Positions 1-10,754 of a DNA stretch of 64,000 bases are shown piece by piece; within the stretch, counting starts at the first letter, position 1; each line of letters starts with the position of its first letter. Origin of the DNA: CAVWXT01 sp963759115 (lineage in GTDB: Bacteria; Planctomycetota; Planctomycetia; Pirellulales; Thermoguttaceae); NCBI GenBank assembly GCA_963759115.1, contig CAVWXT010000005.1, positions 1,798,001-1,862,000 of the forward strand, in the 5' to 3' direction. The notes under the pieces are model-generated. The model worked only from the letters and a program-made list of their open reading frames with translations, did not search any database and was not told where the DNA came from. Both the position numbers and the translations under genes were made by a program.

Positions 1-1771
1 AAATCGAACGGCTTGGCCCATATCGGATCGTCGGCAAGCTCGGTCGGGGCGGTATGGGGACGGTCTATAAGGCGGTCCACGACGAGACGGGCGACTCGGC
101 CGCCGTCAAACTGCTGGCCTCCGGACTGGCCCAGGAAGAGGATTTCCGCATCCGCTTCGAGGCGGAGATTGAGGCCCTGCGCAAGCTCAACCACCCGAAC
201 ATCGTCCGGCTCTTCGGCTTCGGCGAGCAGGACGGGCACCTGTTCTACGCCATGGAACTGGTCGACGGCAGCAGCCTGGAGGAAGAGTTGCGGCGGGGAA
301 GGCGGTTCGAGTGGCGCGAGGTCACGCGGATCGGCATCGACACCTGCCGCGCCCTGCGTCATGCCCACGATCGCGGCATCATCCACCGCGACATCAAGCC
401 GGGCAACCTGCTGTTGACCGCCGACGGCAGCGTGAAACTCTCAGACTTCGGCATCGCTCGGCTCTTTGGCTACAGCCGGTTGACCAGCGCCGGCAACGTG
501 TTGGGGACGGCGGAGTACATGGCGCCGGAGCAGGCGGACGGGCGGCCGGTGGACACGCGGGCCGACTTGTACAGCTTGGGGGCGCTGATGTACGCGCTGA
601 TGGCCCGGCGGCCGGTGTTTCGCGGCAAGTCGCTGCCCGAAGTGCTGCACAAGCAGCGGTTTGAAACGCCCGATCTCCTCCGCAAACATGCACCCGACGC
701 GCCCGAGGAACTGGAGTGCATCGTCGCTCAACTTCTGGAGAAGGAGCCCGGCCGGCGGATTTCCAATGCGAACCTGCTCGCCCGGCGGCTCGAAGCCATG
801 CTGCAAGCGCTGAGCGCCGGTCCCAACACGGTGGAGGCCGACCCGAGTTGGTTCCTGGGAAACGACGCGACGTCGGTGCCCGGCGTGGTCCTGTCGTCCG
901 ACGACATGCCGCCTACGCGGGTGCTTGACGAGGATGAGAAGCGGCTCCAGGAATCGTCTCGGCAGGCGTCTTCCTTTTCGTTGCCACGCGAGGAGACGAA
1001 AGAATCGCCCGCCGACACGGCTTCGCGCTTTGTGCCGGTTGCCGAGCACGAACTGGACCAGGTGGCGGCCGAACCTTCGCGGCCGATATTCTCGTGGCAC
1101 ACGGGGGCCCTGGCCGCGGCGCTGGTGTTGGTGGGGCTGACGGTGCGATGGTTCCTTCAGCCGCCGACGGCCGACGCGCTCTACCAGCAGATCGAGGCCA
1201 AGAAGGCCGACAAATCAATCAATTCGCTCCGAGAGGCGAAGGGCGACATCCGCAAGTTCCTGGATCGCTTTCCCAACGATTCCCGCGCCGCCACACTCCG
1301 GAAAGATGAAGAAGACATCGAGTTGGATCGGCTGGAACGGGAGTTCACTTTGCGGCTCCGAGGAATGGCCGACACCAGTAACCTCCTGCCGGTCGAGCGC
1401 GCCTATCTGGAGGCGATCAACGATGACCACCTCAATCCCGAACGGGCGGTGACCAAGCTTCAGGCCCTGGTGGACCTGTACGCGCAGCCGAAGAGCGACA
1501 CGGGCCCGACCGGAGAGTGCATTACCCTGCGCGACGCCGGCTCGCGCAGTTGAGCAAGGAAGTCAAGGAACTGGCCGCATCGCAACTAGGGCTGCTCGAA
1601 CAACGTCTCAAGGCGGCCGATGAATTGGCGACGAGCGATCCCGAGGGGGCTCGCAAGATGTATCGTGCCGTCGTCGAACTCTTTGCCGGCAAACCCTGGG
1701 CCGCCGACGCGGTGCGTCGCGCCCGCGAGGCCCTGGAGCGAAAGGCCGAGCCCGCCGTCGCGACGCCGTAG
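1..1771 (+). CDS. Membrane-anchored Ser/Thr protein kinase (5' partial, frameshifted)
   Basis: Hanks-type (PknB-like) Ser/Thr kinase; the reading frame is open to the left edge, so the start lies outside the window. Visible motifs in order: glycine loop GKLGRGGMG (about 36-62), catalytic-lysine segment AAVKLLA, HRDIKPGN (about 384-407), SDFGIARL, GTAEYMAPEQ and DLYSLGALMYAL. A Pro/acidic linker is followed by one hydrophobic segment (ALAAALVLVGLTVRW, about 1110-1155), so the kinase domain should be cytoplasmic and the helical C-terminal part outside. The kinase frame stops at 1553, but a clear continuation (QLSKEVKELAASQLGLL...) runs in another frame to the stop at 1771. A one-base deletion near 1510-1550 explains this. 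The kinase call is firm; the substrate is unknown. Confidence 0.93.
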
Positions 1772-2027
1772 GATGGCCATAGGATGGCCGGCCAACCTCG
1801 GACTGATTCGCCGACGTTACATCTCCAGGTCTTTCCTCTGCGATCGAAGGCCTGCGGACTTTGGTCCGGGGTTAGGTGTTCTCAAGAAATTGCGTGCGTG
1901 GCTACCAGGCGCACAAGCAGTGCGTTTCGTCGTAACGTTTTCTGAGGCAATCCCTTCGGGCGCAAACCTGGTATGCGAAAAATCGCCATAAGAAGCAAGA
2001 AAAAGCAGAAAATAACAACAGCCAGCC

Positions 2028-2055
2028 TTGACATTATAATGCGAGGCGAGACAAT
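2028..2055 (+). promoter_or_regulatory. Possible sigma70-type promoter
   Basis: TTGACA (2028-2033) followed after 16 bases by GACAAT (2050-2055). It points at the methyltransferase gene starting at 2260, but a hairpin with a T-rich tail lies between them. Seen by eye only. Confidence 0.3.
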
Positions 2056-2139
2056 GATATCAGAGTGAGCGTCCCGTGGCGGCCGCGTAGTGTGTGGCGC
2101 GGTTGCCGAAGTGGGACGCAGTTGCTTGCTCCCCCGGTA

Positions 2140-2177
2140 GCGACCGCACCTTGGCAAGACGTTAAGGTGCGGCTCGC
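2140..2177 (+). terminator. Hairpin with T-rich tail
   Basis: The nine-base arms CCGCACCTT and AAGGTGCGG pair perfectly around an 11-base loop, and GCGA/TCGC extends the stem past a bulge. The sequence TCTTTCTT follows. It could be an intrinsic terminator for the kinase side or an attenuator in the leader of the methyltransferase gene. Confidence 0.4.
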
Positions 2178-2259
2178 TCTTTCTTGGGCACTCAATATCG
2201 CCTCCTCAACGCTGCGTGGTTCTTGTTGAAACCGGGCCCGGCAGCCACAATGGGGCGTC

Positions 2260-4660
2260 ATGGCAACTCAACCCACACGCCCAGGTCCAATCGTCGACAA
2301 ATGGCTGACGCCCGCCGTGCTCCAAAGCAATTTTGGCGGCCGAGCGAGCGTAACGCGCGACGGCGTTCGGGTGCTCTGTGACGCGTTAGCGTCGGCGCAA
2401 CACCCGGCGGTGGCACGATGGAGGGCCCGTTTCGGCGGGTGGGCAGGACATGCTCTCGACAAGATACCGCAAGCGCTGGCCAAACTGTCCCGCCGGTACG
2501 GAATCAGCCGTTTCGCAGAGGCCCCTGAAGCATTCTTGCTGGCTTTGCAGACCTACTACGCCCTGCTGGTGACGCTTGTGGCCCGGCGGCTCGGACGCGG
2601 CCGCATCGACGAACTCCTGCCCGACAATCCATTCTCCTGGCACGTTTCGGCAAGCTCGGATCAGGTCGATCGCTTGGTTGAGCGGTTGACCCGTGCGTTG
2701 GCGGGCTATCGGCCGGCGGGGCCGGCATCGTCGGAGGGCGATGGCGACGGAGACATGTTCAAGCCGCTCTATCAGGACCTCTTTCCGCGGCCGCTGCGGC
2801 ACCAATTGGGCGAATACTACACGCCCGACTGGCTCGCCGAGCACGTGCTCGACCAGGTCGGCTACACGGGCCAGCCCGGCCAGCGGCTGCTCGATCCGGC
2901 CTGCGGCTCGGGCACGTTCCTGGTGATGGCCCTGCGGCGGCTGCGGAGACGGCATGTTGCCCGTCTGCATCGGCTTCGCCCCTCCATTCACTCGCCAATT
3001 CGTCGGCTTCGACCTGAACCCGCTGGCCGTGATGACCGCCCGGGCGAACTACTTGATCGCCATCGCCGATCTGCTGCCGGAGACGGGCCGCGTGGAGATT
3101 CCGGTCTACCTTTACGATTCGATTCTCGGCGATCCCGGCGACCGCGCGTGCGCCGCGGCGCCGTTCGATTACGTCGTGGGCAATCCGCCCTGGATCGCCT
3201 GGGACAACCTGCCGGACGAGGATCGGCAGGCCACCAAGCCGCTGTGGGAGCAATATGGGTTGTTCTCTCTCTCCGGCAACGAGGCCCGGCACGGCGGCGG
3301 CAAGAAAGACCTGTCGATGCTGATGCTCTACGCCGCGGCCGATCGCTACCTGAAGCCGGGCGGGCGGCTGGGCATGGTCATCACGCAGACGCTCTTTCAG
3401 ACCAAGGGGGCCGGCGACGGCTTCCGCCGCTTCCGGCTCGGACGCGACGGCCCGCCGCTGAGGGTGCTGCGCGTGGACGACATGGTGGCCCTGCGGCCCT
3501 TCGGCGACGCCGCCAACTGGACCAGCACCATCGTGCTCGAAAAGGGCGCCGCCACGGAGTATCCCGTGCCGTATTTCAAGTGGGAAGCGAGGGAATGATG
3601 AATGCGGAATGATGAATGATGAATGCTCGACTGCCGCAGCGGCCGGCAGTGCAAAGCCCTCTGTTCATCATTCATCATTCATCATTCATCATTCCTGTCT
3701 GGCCCGCCCGATCGATCCCGCGCTGCCCCACGTCGCCGTGGCTGGTCGTGCCGAATGGGAATTCCGCGCTTCCGCTGGAGCGGCAAGTCGGACTACACCG
3801 CCCACCTCGGCGCCAACAGCGGCGGGGCCAACGGCGTGTATTGGGTCGAAGTGCTGGACGCGGCCGAGGGCGGCGTGCTGGTCCGCAACATCGCCGCCCG
3901 GGGCAAGCACGCCATCGACACGGTCGAGCACGTGATCGAGCCCGACCTGCTCTATCCGCTGCTGCGATGGTCCGACGTGCGACGCTACTCGGCCACTCCC
4001 CGCGGCTCACATCCTGTTGACCCAGGACCCGGCCACGCGGACCGGCATCGACGAGGACGTGATGCGGCGAGCGATATCCTCGCACGCTGGCCTATCTGGA
4101 GCGGTTCCGCGATCTGCTGACGGCTCGGGCGGCCTACCGGCGCTATCAGCAGGGCGGCCCGTTCTACTCGATGTACAACGTCGGGCCGTACACCGTCGCG
4201 CCGATCAAGGTGGTTTGGCGGCGGATGGATCGGCAGATCAACGCGGCCGTGGTGGAGGAGACCGCCGACCCCGCGCTGGGCCGCCGGCCGGTGATCCCGC
4301 AGGAGACGTGCGTGCTGGTGGCCTGCGATTCGGCCGACGAGGCCCATTACGCCTGTGCGGTCCTCAACAGTGCCGTGGTCAACGATTTGGTCGTCGGCGC
4401 ACAGCGTGCGCGGCGGCAAGGGTTTCGGCACGCCGGGCATGTTGGACTACGTCCCGCTTCGCCGCTTCGAGCCCGACGATCCGCGGCACGCGGAATTGGC
4501 AGCCCTGAGCCGGCTGGCCCACGCGGCATCGCTCCGTCTTCCGCAGATCGAGAGCCGCGCCGAAAAGGCACGGGCCGCAGCGGCAGCGACGGCGGAGATC
4601 CAGCAGCAGATCGACCGGTTGACCGCCGATCTCTGGGCCTCGTCCGTGGCGTCTGTGTAA
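2260..4660 (+). pseudogene. Eco57I-type N6-adenine DNA methyltransferase, broken into at least six frames
   Basis: A restriction-modification-type adenine methyltransferase of roughly 750-800 residues when the pieces are joined. The first piece holds the SAM-binding motif LLDPACGSGTF after GEYYTPDWLAEHVLD (about 2810-2930). The second holds the catalytic motif VVGNPPWIAWDNLP (about 3170-3215). Later pieces match the usual C-terminal part (GANSGGANGVYWVEVLD; LTQDPATRTGID; FYSMYNVGPYTVAPIKVVW; GGKGFGTPGMLD). Frame changes fall near 2950, 3600-3780 (several), 4010, 4085 and 4405. Between about 3592 and 3695 a repeat-rich hairpin sits inside the gene. As written it cannot make a working enzyme. 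Whether this is decay or assembly error is undecided, although the hairpin insert argues for some real damage. Confidence 0.85.
3592..3695. repeat. Inverted repeat built of ATGATGA-type units inside the methyltransferase gene
   Basis: The left arm (about 3592-3625) consists of GGAATGATGAATG units. The right arm (about 3665-3695) is the complementary TCATCATTCATCATTC series. The loop between them is about 40 bases long and GC-rich. It interrupts the coding sequence between PVPYFKW and the PIDPALP / TSPWLVVPNG segments. Confidence 0.75.
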
Positions 4661-4953
4661 CGCACCGCGAGCCGAAGTTGACGGCGCGTCTCACACATCC
4701 TACGGAAATGGGCTGGGCAACGTGTGCCCCATCGGGGCAATCATCGAGCCGCCCCGAAGACCGAAAACCCGGCCGCGCTCGCACGGAATCCCGCGGAACC
4801 CCGCGTATTGACAAGGCGACTACGCCCACTGACAATGACGGTTGTCTTGCCTGGCGCAACGGTTCCGCGAGACTCAGGGAACCTCACTCGCCATCTCAAG
4901 TCGCTGGGAGTGCTCGTGGGTATCTCTCGGGTTTGCTCGATAGGTTACAGACC

Positions 4954-6325
4954 ATGAAGACGCGCAGAGCACAGGCGGCTGTCCTCTGGGCCGCCGTGGT
5001 GTCGATCCCGTTGGCCGGCGCGGGGGATGGAGCGGCCCGCGCGGCCGATCCTCCCGGCGGTCCGCCCAAGTTGACCGCGCAAATCCACAACTCCGCATTC
5101 GAACTGGCCCGCGACACGTTCAACGGCCTTTCCGCGGCCAGCGACGGGAAGATCTACTACGTGCTCGGCTCGCAATCGGTCGACATCGGCGCGCAGATGT
5201 ACTGTTATGATCCGGCGGCGAAGAAGATCCGGCACTTGGGCGACGTCACCGAGGCCTGCGGCGAGAAGGGCATGAAAACCATTGTGCAGGGCACCAGCCA
5301 CGTGAACTTCGTGGAGTCGCAGGGCAAGCTCTATTTCGCCACGCACGTCGGCCATTACAGCTACGTCGACGGCATGAAGAAAATGCCCGAGCCGCCGCCG
5401 GGCTACAAGCCGTACCCGGGCGGGCACCTGCTGGCCTACGACATGGCGGCGGCGAAGTTCGACGACCTGGCCATCGCGCCCTTGAAAGAGGGCATCCTCA
5501 CCATGAACATGGACGTTCGCCGCGGCCGCCTCTTCGGCCTTACCTGGCCCACCGGTCATTTCTTTCGCTACGACCTGACAAAGAACGAGATGAAGGATTT
5601 TGGGCCCACCGCCGGGCAGGGCGAAGACGGCCAGGGCCCCACCTACCGCACGATTTGCCGCTCGATCGCCGTCAACCCCGAAGACGGCTCGGCCTACTTT
5701 ACGTTGGCCGCGGGAACCATTCTCCGCTACGTCGCCGAGCGCGACGCCTTGGAGACGGTCGCCGGCGATGACCTCAGGAAGGACTATTTCGGCCAGTACG
5801 ACGTCACCTCTCCCGCCACAATGGCGTACAACTGGCGGCAAACGATCTGGTATCCGGCCGAGAAGATGATCTACGGCGTACACGGCAACTCCGGTTATCT
5901 CTTCCGGTTTGATCCGCGGGCCGGCCGCATAGACGTGCTCGACCGTATCACGTCGGAATCCTCCAAGCGAAGCGGGATGTTCGATCAGTTCAACTACGGA
6001 TATCTGGGCTTCACGCTGGGGCCGGACAATCGCACGCTGTACTACCTTACCGGCGGCCCGGTCTACGTGGCCGGAAAAAGGGTGACGGGCAAAGGCAGTG
6101 CCGGCACGGGCGAAGCGAAAGGAATCGAGGACCTGCACCTGGTGACCTACGCAATCCCCGCCGCCAAGTGGGTTGACCACGGCGCGATCTACTTTCCCAA
6201 CGGGGAGCGGCCGAACCACGTCAACTCGATTGCCGTCGGCAAGGACGGAACCGTATACCCTGTCGCGGGTTTCCGAAAAGAGCAACGCGCGAACCGACCT
6301 GATCAATATTGCCCCGCCGAAGTGA
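4954..6325 (+). CDS. Secreted beta-propeller-type protein of unknown function
   Basis: The ATG at 4954 is followed by a signal peptide (MKTRRAQAAVLWAAVVSIPLA, cleavage probably after AARA). The rest looks like a repeat beta-propeller: recurrent segments such as DGKIYYVLGSQ, GKLYFATHVGHYSY, GRLFGLTWPTGHFFRYD and YGVHGNSGYLFRFDP. The protein should be periplasmic or exported. A larger open frame runs into this gene from 4171, but that upstream part belongs to the methyltransferase. Near 6293 the frame shifts; the shifted frame ends TDLINIAPPK with a stop at 6323-6325, a more natural end than the unshifted read-through. Pathway and ligand are unknown. Confidence 0.75.
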
Positions 6326-6463
6326 CGCGTATGTCAGACGCGGGCTGTGACGCGTTTCACGCACCCTACAAGATCGAAGCGAGAAGTACGGGTAAGATCG
6401 TATGCGGACCGCAGCGGTGGTCGTTGCGGCAATACACAACACGCTCACAAGGGGAGAAACACC

Positions 6464-7799
6464 ATGCGCGGGATTCTTGCTCGATTGGTCGCTGCGGCGA
6501 TCGCCGTGACAATTGTGACCTGGTCGGCCGTCCCTTCGGCGGAGGCGGCGGAACTCCGCGTCACCACGTTCAAGTGCGACATGACGACGCCGCTGGGACA
6601 TCCGAGTTTCCCCAGCGGCAAGCCCCTGGAGAACATCGAGCATCCCCTGATGGCCAAGGGAATCGTGCTCGATGACGGCGGGCAGCGGTACGTCTTCTGC
6701 TGCATCGACTGGTGCTCGCTCTGCAACTCGACGCACCTCCTCTACCGCCAGAAGATCGCCGATGCCGCCGGCACCGATCCGTCGCGGGTAGCATTGCACA
6801 CCGGGCATCAGCACACGGCCCCGACGGTCAATCTCGACGCTACGCGATTACGGGCAAAGGCCGACGATCCCGCCGCGCAGGCGGAGATCCGGTTCTTCGA
6901 GCTCGCGGCCGATTGGCTGGCCGTGGCCGTGAAGGCGTCGCTGGCGCGATTGCAGCCGTTCGATCGCATCGGCGCCGGCGAGCGCCCGTGGAACGCGTCG
7001 GTTCCACGCGCCGGGTCATCGACCCCGACGGAAAGGTCCACACTCCACGCTGGAGCTACATCGACGATCTCGCCGTGCGGAACCGGCCGGAAGGGATCAT
7101 CGACCCCATGCTGAAGACGATCACCTTCGCCAAAGGCGACAAGCCGCTGGTGCGGTTGCACTACTACGCCTGTCATCCGAACAGCTTCTACAGCGATCCG
7201 CGGGTGACGTACGACTTTACAGGCATGGCCCGCGAGGAACTGGAGAAGAAGGAAAACGTCTTCCAGGTCTATTTCACCGGCTGCGGGGGCGACGTCTTGA
7301 CGGGCAAGTACAACGACCACACCGTGGCCGCCCGGGACGAATTCCGGGCCCGGCTGCTGCGGGCCATGGAAGCGTCGATTGTCGCCACGAAATTTCGCCG
7401 GCCGAGTCGCTCCAGTGGCGCACCGTCGATCTCAAGCTGCCGCTCTATGCTCCTCCCGCCGGCGCGACGGAGAAGGAACGGGCAAAGCTGAAAACGGACC
7501 CGGGACGGGCTTCGTTTGCCAATCGCATCGACCGCCCGCTGTTATTGAACAGTCTCCAGATTGGCAATATCCACATTCTTGATCTTCCGGGGGAATGCCT
7601 GGTGGAGTACCAGTTGTTTGCCCAGCGTTCGGCACCGCGGGAATTCGTGGCCGTGGCCGCCTACAGCGACCTGGGCACGGGCTACATCTGCACCGACAAG
7701 GCGTTCGAGGAGGGCGGATACGAACCGACCGTCACCAAGGTCGGCATCGGGTCCGAAGCGTTATTGAAAGACGCGATCATCAAGCTGCTGGGCAAGTAG
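6464..7799 (+). CDS. Secreted neutral-ceramidase-like protein, paralog 1 (two frameshifts)
   Basis: First of three tandem secreted paralogs of the neutral/alkaline ceramidase-like superfamily. The start ATG at 6464 follows GGGGAGAAAC and gives a signal peptide ending PSAEA. Shared motifs are HTGHQHTAP, LHYYACHPNSFY, YFTGCGGDVLTGKYND and, near the end, GYICTDKAFEEGGYEP. Two breaks split it: near 6985 (GAGE to VERVGSTRR) and near 7395 (into PAESLQWRTVDLKLPLY), each a one-base loss. The intact neighbours show what the full protein should be. Ceramidase activity is family inference; the real substrate could be another amide or ester. Confidence 0.75.
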
Positions 7800-7877
7800 G
7801 CGGCAGGGTGGGCACCGCACATCGCGCCAAAGAATACCTGGGGAATGGGTGCCGCCAACCGTACCAAAGCGTATCAT

Positions 7878-7894
7878 GGCGGGCTCCGCCCGCC
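7878..7894. repeat. Short GC-rich hairpin
   Basis: GGCGGG and CCCGCC form a six-base stem around a five-base loop in the 138-base gap between the first two ceramidase-like genes. There is no T-tract, so it is not a clear terminator. It may be one copy of a dispersed repeat. Confidence 0.4.
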
Positions 7895-7937
7895 CTACAT
7901 GGACTGACCGACATCACGTGCAACACCGGAGAGTGAC

Positions 7938-9314
7938 ATGCGTAGAATCCTCCCTCAATTCGTTTGTGCGGCGGCCGCGGCGCTGGCTTGGACCTGGCTG
8001 CCGCCCTCCGCGGCGGAAGCGGCGGGGCTTCGCGTCGCCACGTTTTGCTGCGACGTAAGCCCTCCGCTGGGACAGGCGATCTATTCGAGCTACAAGCCGC
8101 TGGAGACCATCGAGTTCCCCTTGCTGGCCAAGGGGATCGTGCTCGACGACGGCGCCCGGCGCTATGTCCTCTGCGCCATTGACTGGTGCGAGCTCCAGGA
8201 TTCGTCGCATGCCATGTTTCGCACCAAGATGGCCGAAGCGGCGGGCACCGTGTCGACCCGAGTGGCCGTACACACGGTCCATCAGCACACGGCGCCGATG
8301 GTCAATGCCGGCGCATCCCGCTTGCTGGCCCGCGTCGCCAATCCGCCCCCCTACCCGAACGAAACGTACTTCGAGAAGGTGGCCGACCGGGTGGCCGCCG
8401 CCGTGAAGGAGTCGCTCGGCCGCCTCCAGCCGTTCGATCGGATCGGCACGGGCGAGGGAAAAGTCGAAAAGGTGGGATCGACCCGGCGAATCATCGCCCC
8501 GGACGGAAAGGTCCACCGTCCCCGCTGGAGCAACCTCAAGGGCGACGAGGCCTCTCTGAAGGATGAGCCGGAAGGGCTGATCGATCCGATGCTGAAAACC
8601 ATCACCTTGGCCCAGGGCGACAAACCGGTGGTGCGACTGCACTTCTACGCCTGCCATCCCCAGAGCTTCTACGGCGATCCGCGGGCGAGCTACGATTTTC
8701 CGGGCATGGCCCGCGAGGCGCTCGAAAAGCAGGAAGGTGTGTTCCAGATCTATTTCACGGGTTGCGCGGGCGACGTCCTGGTGGGCAAGTACAACGACGG
8801 CACGCCGGCCTGCCGGGAGCAATTCGCCCAGCGGCTGCGGGCCGGCATGGACGCCGCGATTGCCGCCACGCAGTGGGCGCCGGCCGAGTCGATCCAGTGG
8901 CGGTCGCTCAAGCTGACGCTGCCGCTGTACGCCCCGGAAGGCCGCACGGAGGCCCAAAATCGCCAGCAGATGGCCAACACCGAATTGAAGGCCGAACCGC
9001 GCATCGGCGCCGCGATGCGGTTGGCTTTCGCCCAGCGAATCTCACTGCCGCTGGCCTTGAGCAGCCTGCAGATCGGCCGGGCCCATATCGTCGATTTGCC
9101 GGGTGAATGCATGGTGGCGTATCAATTGTTCGCCCAGCATGCGGCGCCGGGCGAGTTCGTGGCCGTGGCGGCCTATACCGATACCGGCACGGGCTACATT
9201 TGCACCGACAAGGCGTTCGAGGAGGGCGGATACGAGCCGGGCGCCACCAATGTCGGCCCCGGTTCCGAGGCCCTGTTGAAAGCGGCAATCGTCGAGCTTC
9301 TCGGCGTCAAATAA
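7938..9314 (+). CDS. Secreted neutral-ceramidase-like protein, paralog 2 (intact)
   Basis: Intact 458-residue protein. The signal peptide (MRRILPQFVCAAAAALAWTWL...AAEA) leads into LRVATFCCDVSPPLG. Metal-site-like elements are all present: HTVHQHTAP, LHFYACHPQSFYGDPR, the glutamate in VDLPGECM and the tyrosine in EEGGYEP. Known neutral ceramidases bind zinc through two His, one Glu and one Tyr, so this copy could be active. GGAGAG lies 6 bases before the ATG. It is probably co-transcribed with its paralogs in an export-targeted cluster. Function is assigned by family only. Confidence 0.8.
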   Translation: MRRILPQFVCAAAAALAWTWLPPSAAEAAGLRVATFCCDVSPPLGQAIYSSYKPLETIEFPLLAKGIVLDDGARRYVLCAIDWCELQDSSHAMFRTKMAEAAGTVSTRVAVHTVHQHTAPMVNAGASRLLARVANPPPYPNETYFEKVADRVAAAVKESLGRLQPFDRIGTGEGKVEKVGSTRRIIAPDGKVHRPRWSNLKGDEASLKDEPEGLIDPMLKTITLAQGDKPVVRLHFYACHPQSFYGDPRASYDFPGMAREALEKQEGVFQIYFTGCAGDVLVGKYNDGTPACREQFAQRLRAGMDAAIAATQWAPAESIQWRSLKLTLPLYAPEGRTEAQNRQQMANTELKAEPRIGAAMRLAFAQRISLPLALSSLQIGRAHIVDLPGECMVAYQLFAQHAAPGEFVAVAAYTDTGTGYICTDKAFEEGGYEPGATNVGPGSEALLKAAIVELLGVK

Positions 9315-9384
9315 CGCGACAATCATAAGCTCCGGAACCAAGTGTGCAACCCGGCAAAACGCTTTCTGACAATCGGAGGGTGAG

Positions 9385-10749
9385 ATGCGTAGTATTCTGT
9401 CTCGACTGGTTTGGGCGGCCGTGGCCGCTTCGGCTTGGATCTGGTTGCCGCTCTCCCCGGCGGAGGCGGCCGAACTCCGCGTCGCCACGTTCCGCTGCGA
9501 CGTGACGCCGCCCTTGGGAAAGGCAATCCCCAGTCTTAAACCGATGGAGGTCATCGATTTCCCCTTGCTGGCCAAGGGGATCGTGCTCGACGACGGCCAA
9601 CGGCGATACGTCTTGTGTGCGATAGACTGGTGCGAGTTGTGCAATTCGACGTATACCCTCTTTTGCCGGAAGATCGCGGAAGGCGCAGGAACCGAGCCAA
9701 CGCGGGTCGCCGTACATACGAATCACCAGCAGGCCACGCCGGTCGTCGACATCGACGCCATGAAGCTGCTCCAGCAGACCAAGAGCCCGCCGCCGCTGCC
9801 CGATCCGAAGTTCTTTGAGGAGACGGCCCAGCGCGTGGGGGCGGCCGTGAAGGACTCGCTGACGCGTCTGCAACCGTTCGATCGCATCGGCACGGGCGAG
9901 GGCAAGGTGGATCGCGTGGCCTCGACGCGGCGGGTGATCGGCACCGACGGCAAACTCCGCCCGCGCTATAGCTATATCAACGATCTCGCCCTGCGGGCCG
10001 AGCCGGAAGGGACGATCGATCCGATGCTCAAGACGATCACGCTGGCCCGCGGCGACAAGCCGCTGGTGCGACTGCACTTCTACGCCTGCCACCCGCAGAA
10101 TTTGGCCGACAATCGGAACGTGGGCTACGATTTTCCGGGCATCGCGCGCGAGACGTTCGAAAAGAAGGAGGGCGTGTTCCAGGTTTATTTCCCTGGCTGC
10201 GGCGGCGACGTCCTGGTGGGCAAGTACAACGACGGCACGCCGGCCGCCCGCGACCAATTCGCCCAGCGGCTTCTTGCCGGCATGGAGGCAGCGGTTGCCG
10301 CCACGCGCCTGGTCCCCGCCGAGACCCTTGAGTGGCGCTCGACCGAGTTGAAGTTGCCGCTCTACGCTCCGCCGGGTCGCACGCTGGCCGAGAGCCGGGC
10401 GCGGATCGCCGACGCGAAATTGAACGCCGCCAGACGGATCGATGCCGCCATGCGGATCGCCTTTGCCGAGCGGATTGAACGGCCCTTGCCGGCCAGCAGC
10501 CTGCAAATCGGCCGCGTCCACATTCTCGATCTGCCGGGCGAGTGTTTGGTCGATTTTCAACTGTTTGCCCAGCGTGCGGCGCCGGGCGAGTTCGTGGCCG
10601 TGGCCGCCAATGCCGATTTTGGACCGGCCAGCGTCTGCACCGACAAGCAGTACCCGGAGGGTGGCCCCGAGCCGGAGGACGCCAACGTGGGCCCCGGCTC
10701 CGAAGCCCTGATGAAGGCCACGATCGTCAAGCTCCTCGGCGGCAAGTGA
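9385..10749 (+). CDS. Secreted neutral-ceramidase-like protein, paralog 3 (altered metal-site residues)
   Basis: Intact 454-residue protein with a signal peptide (MRSILSRLVWAAVAASAWIWL...AEA) and RBS GGAGGG just upstream. Overall it aligns along its whole length with paralog 2. Two positions expected to matter differ: HQHTAP of the other copies is HQQATP here, and EEGGYEP near the C-terminus is PEGGPEP, which loses the tyrosine that ligates zinc in known neutral ceramidases. LHFYACHPQN and DLPGEC remain. It may have changed specificity or lost activity. It converges with the protease gene, leaving only five bases between the two stops. Confidence 0.8.
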   Translation: MRSILSRLVWAAVAASAWIWLPLSPAEAAELRVATFRCDVTPPLGKAIPSLKPMEVIDFPLLAKGIVLDDGQRRYVLCAIDWCELCNSTYTLFCRKIAEGAGTEPTRVAVHTNHQQATPVVDIDAMKLLQQTKSPPPLPDPKFFEETAQRVGAAVKDSLTRLQPFDRIGTGEGKVDRVASTRRVIGTDGKLRPRYSYINDLALRAEPEGTIDPMLKTITLARGDKPLVRLHFYACHPQNLADNRNVGYDFPGIARETFEKKEGVFQVYFPGCGGDVLVGKYNDGTPAARDQFAQRLLAGMEAAVAATRLVPAETLEWRSTELKLPLYAPPGRTLAESRARIADAKLNAARRIDAAMRIAFAERIERPLPASSLQIGRVHILDLPGECLVDFQLFAQRAAPGEFVAVAANADFGPASVCTDKQYPEGGPEPEDANVGPGSEALMKATIVKLLGGK

Positions 10750-10754
10750 AGAAG

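Larger units (their letters stand above)
1772..2259. other. Intergenic stretch, no gene seen
   Basis: I see no convincing coding sequence here. It holds a possible promoter at 2028-2055 and a hairpin at 2140-2177, described separately. Confidence 0.5.

Noticed and set aside
4171..6675. 834-residue open frame on the plus strand
   Set aside because: Joins a methyltransferase piece, non-coding sequence and the propeller gene; the signal peptide at 4954 marks the true start.
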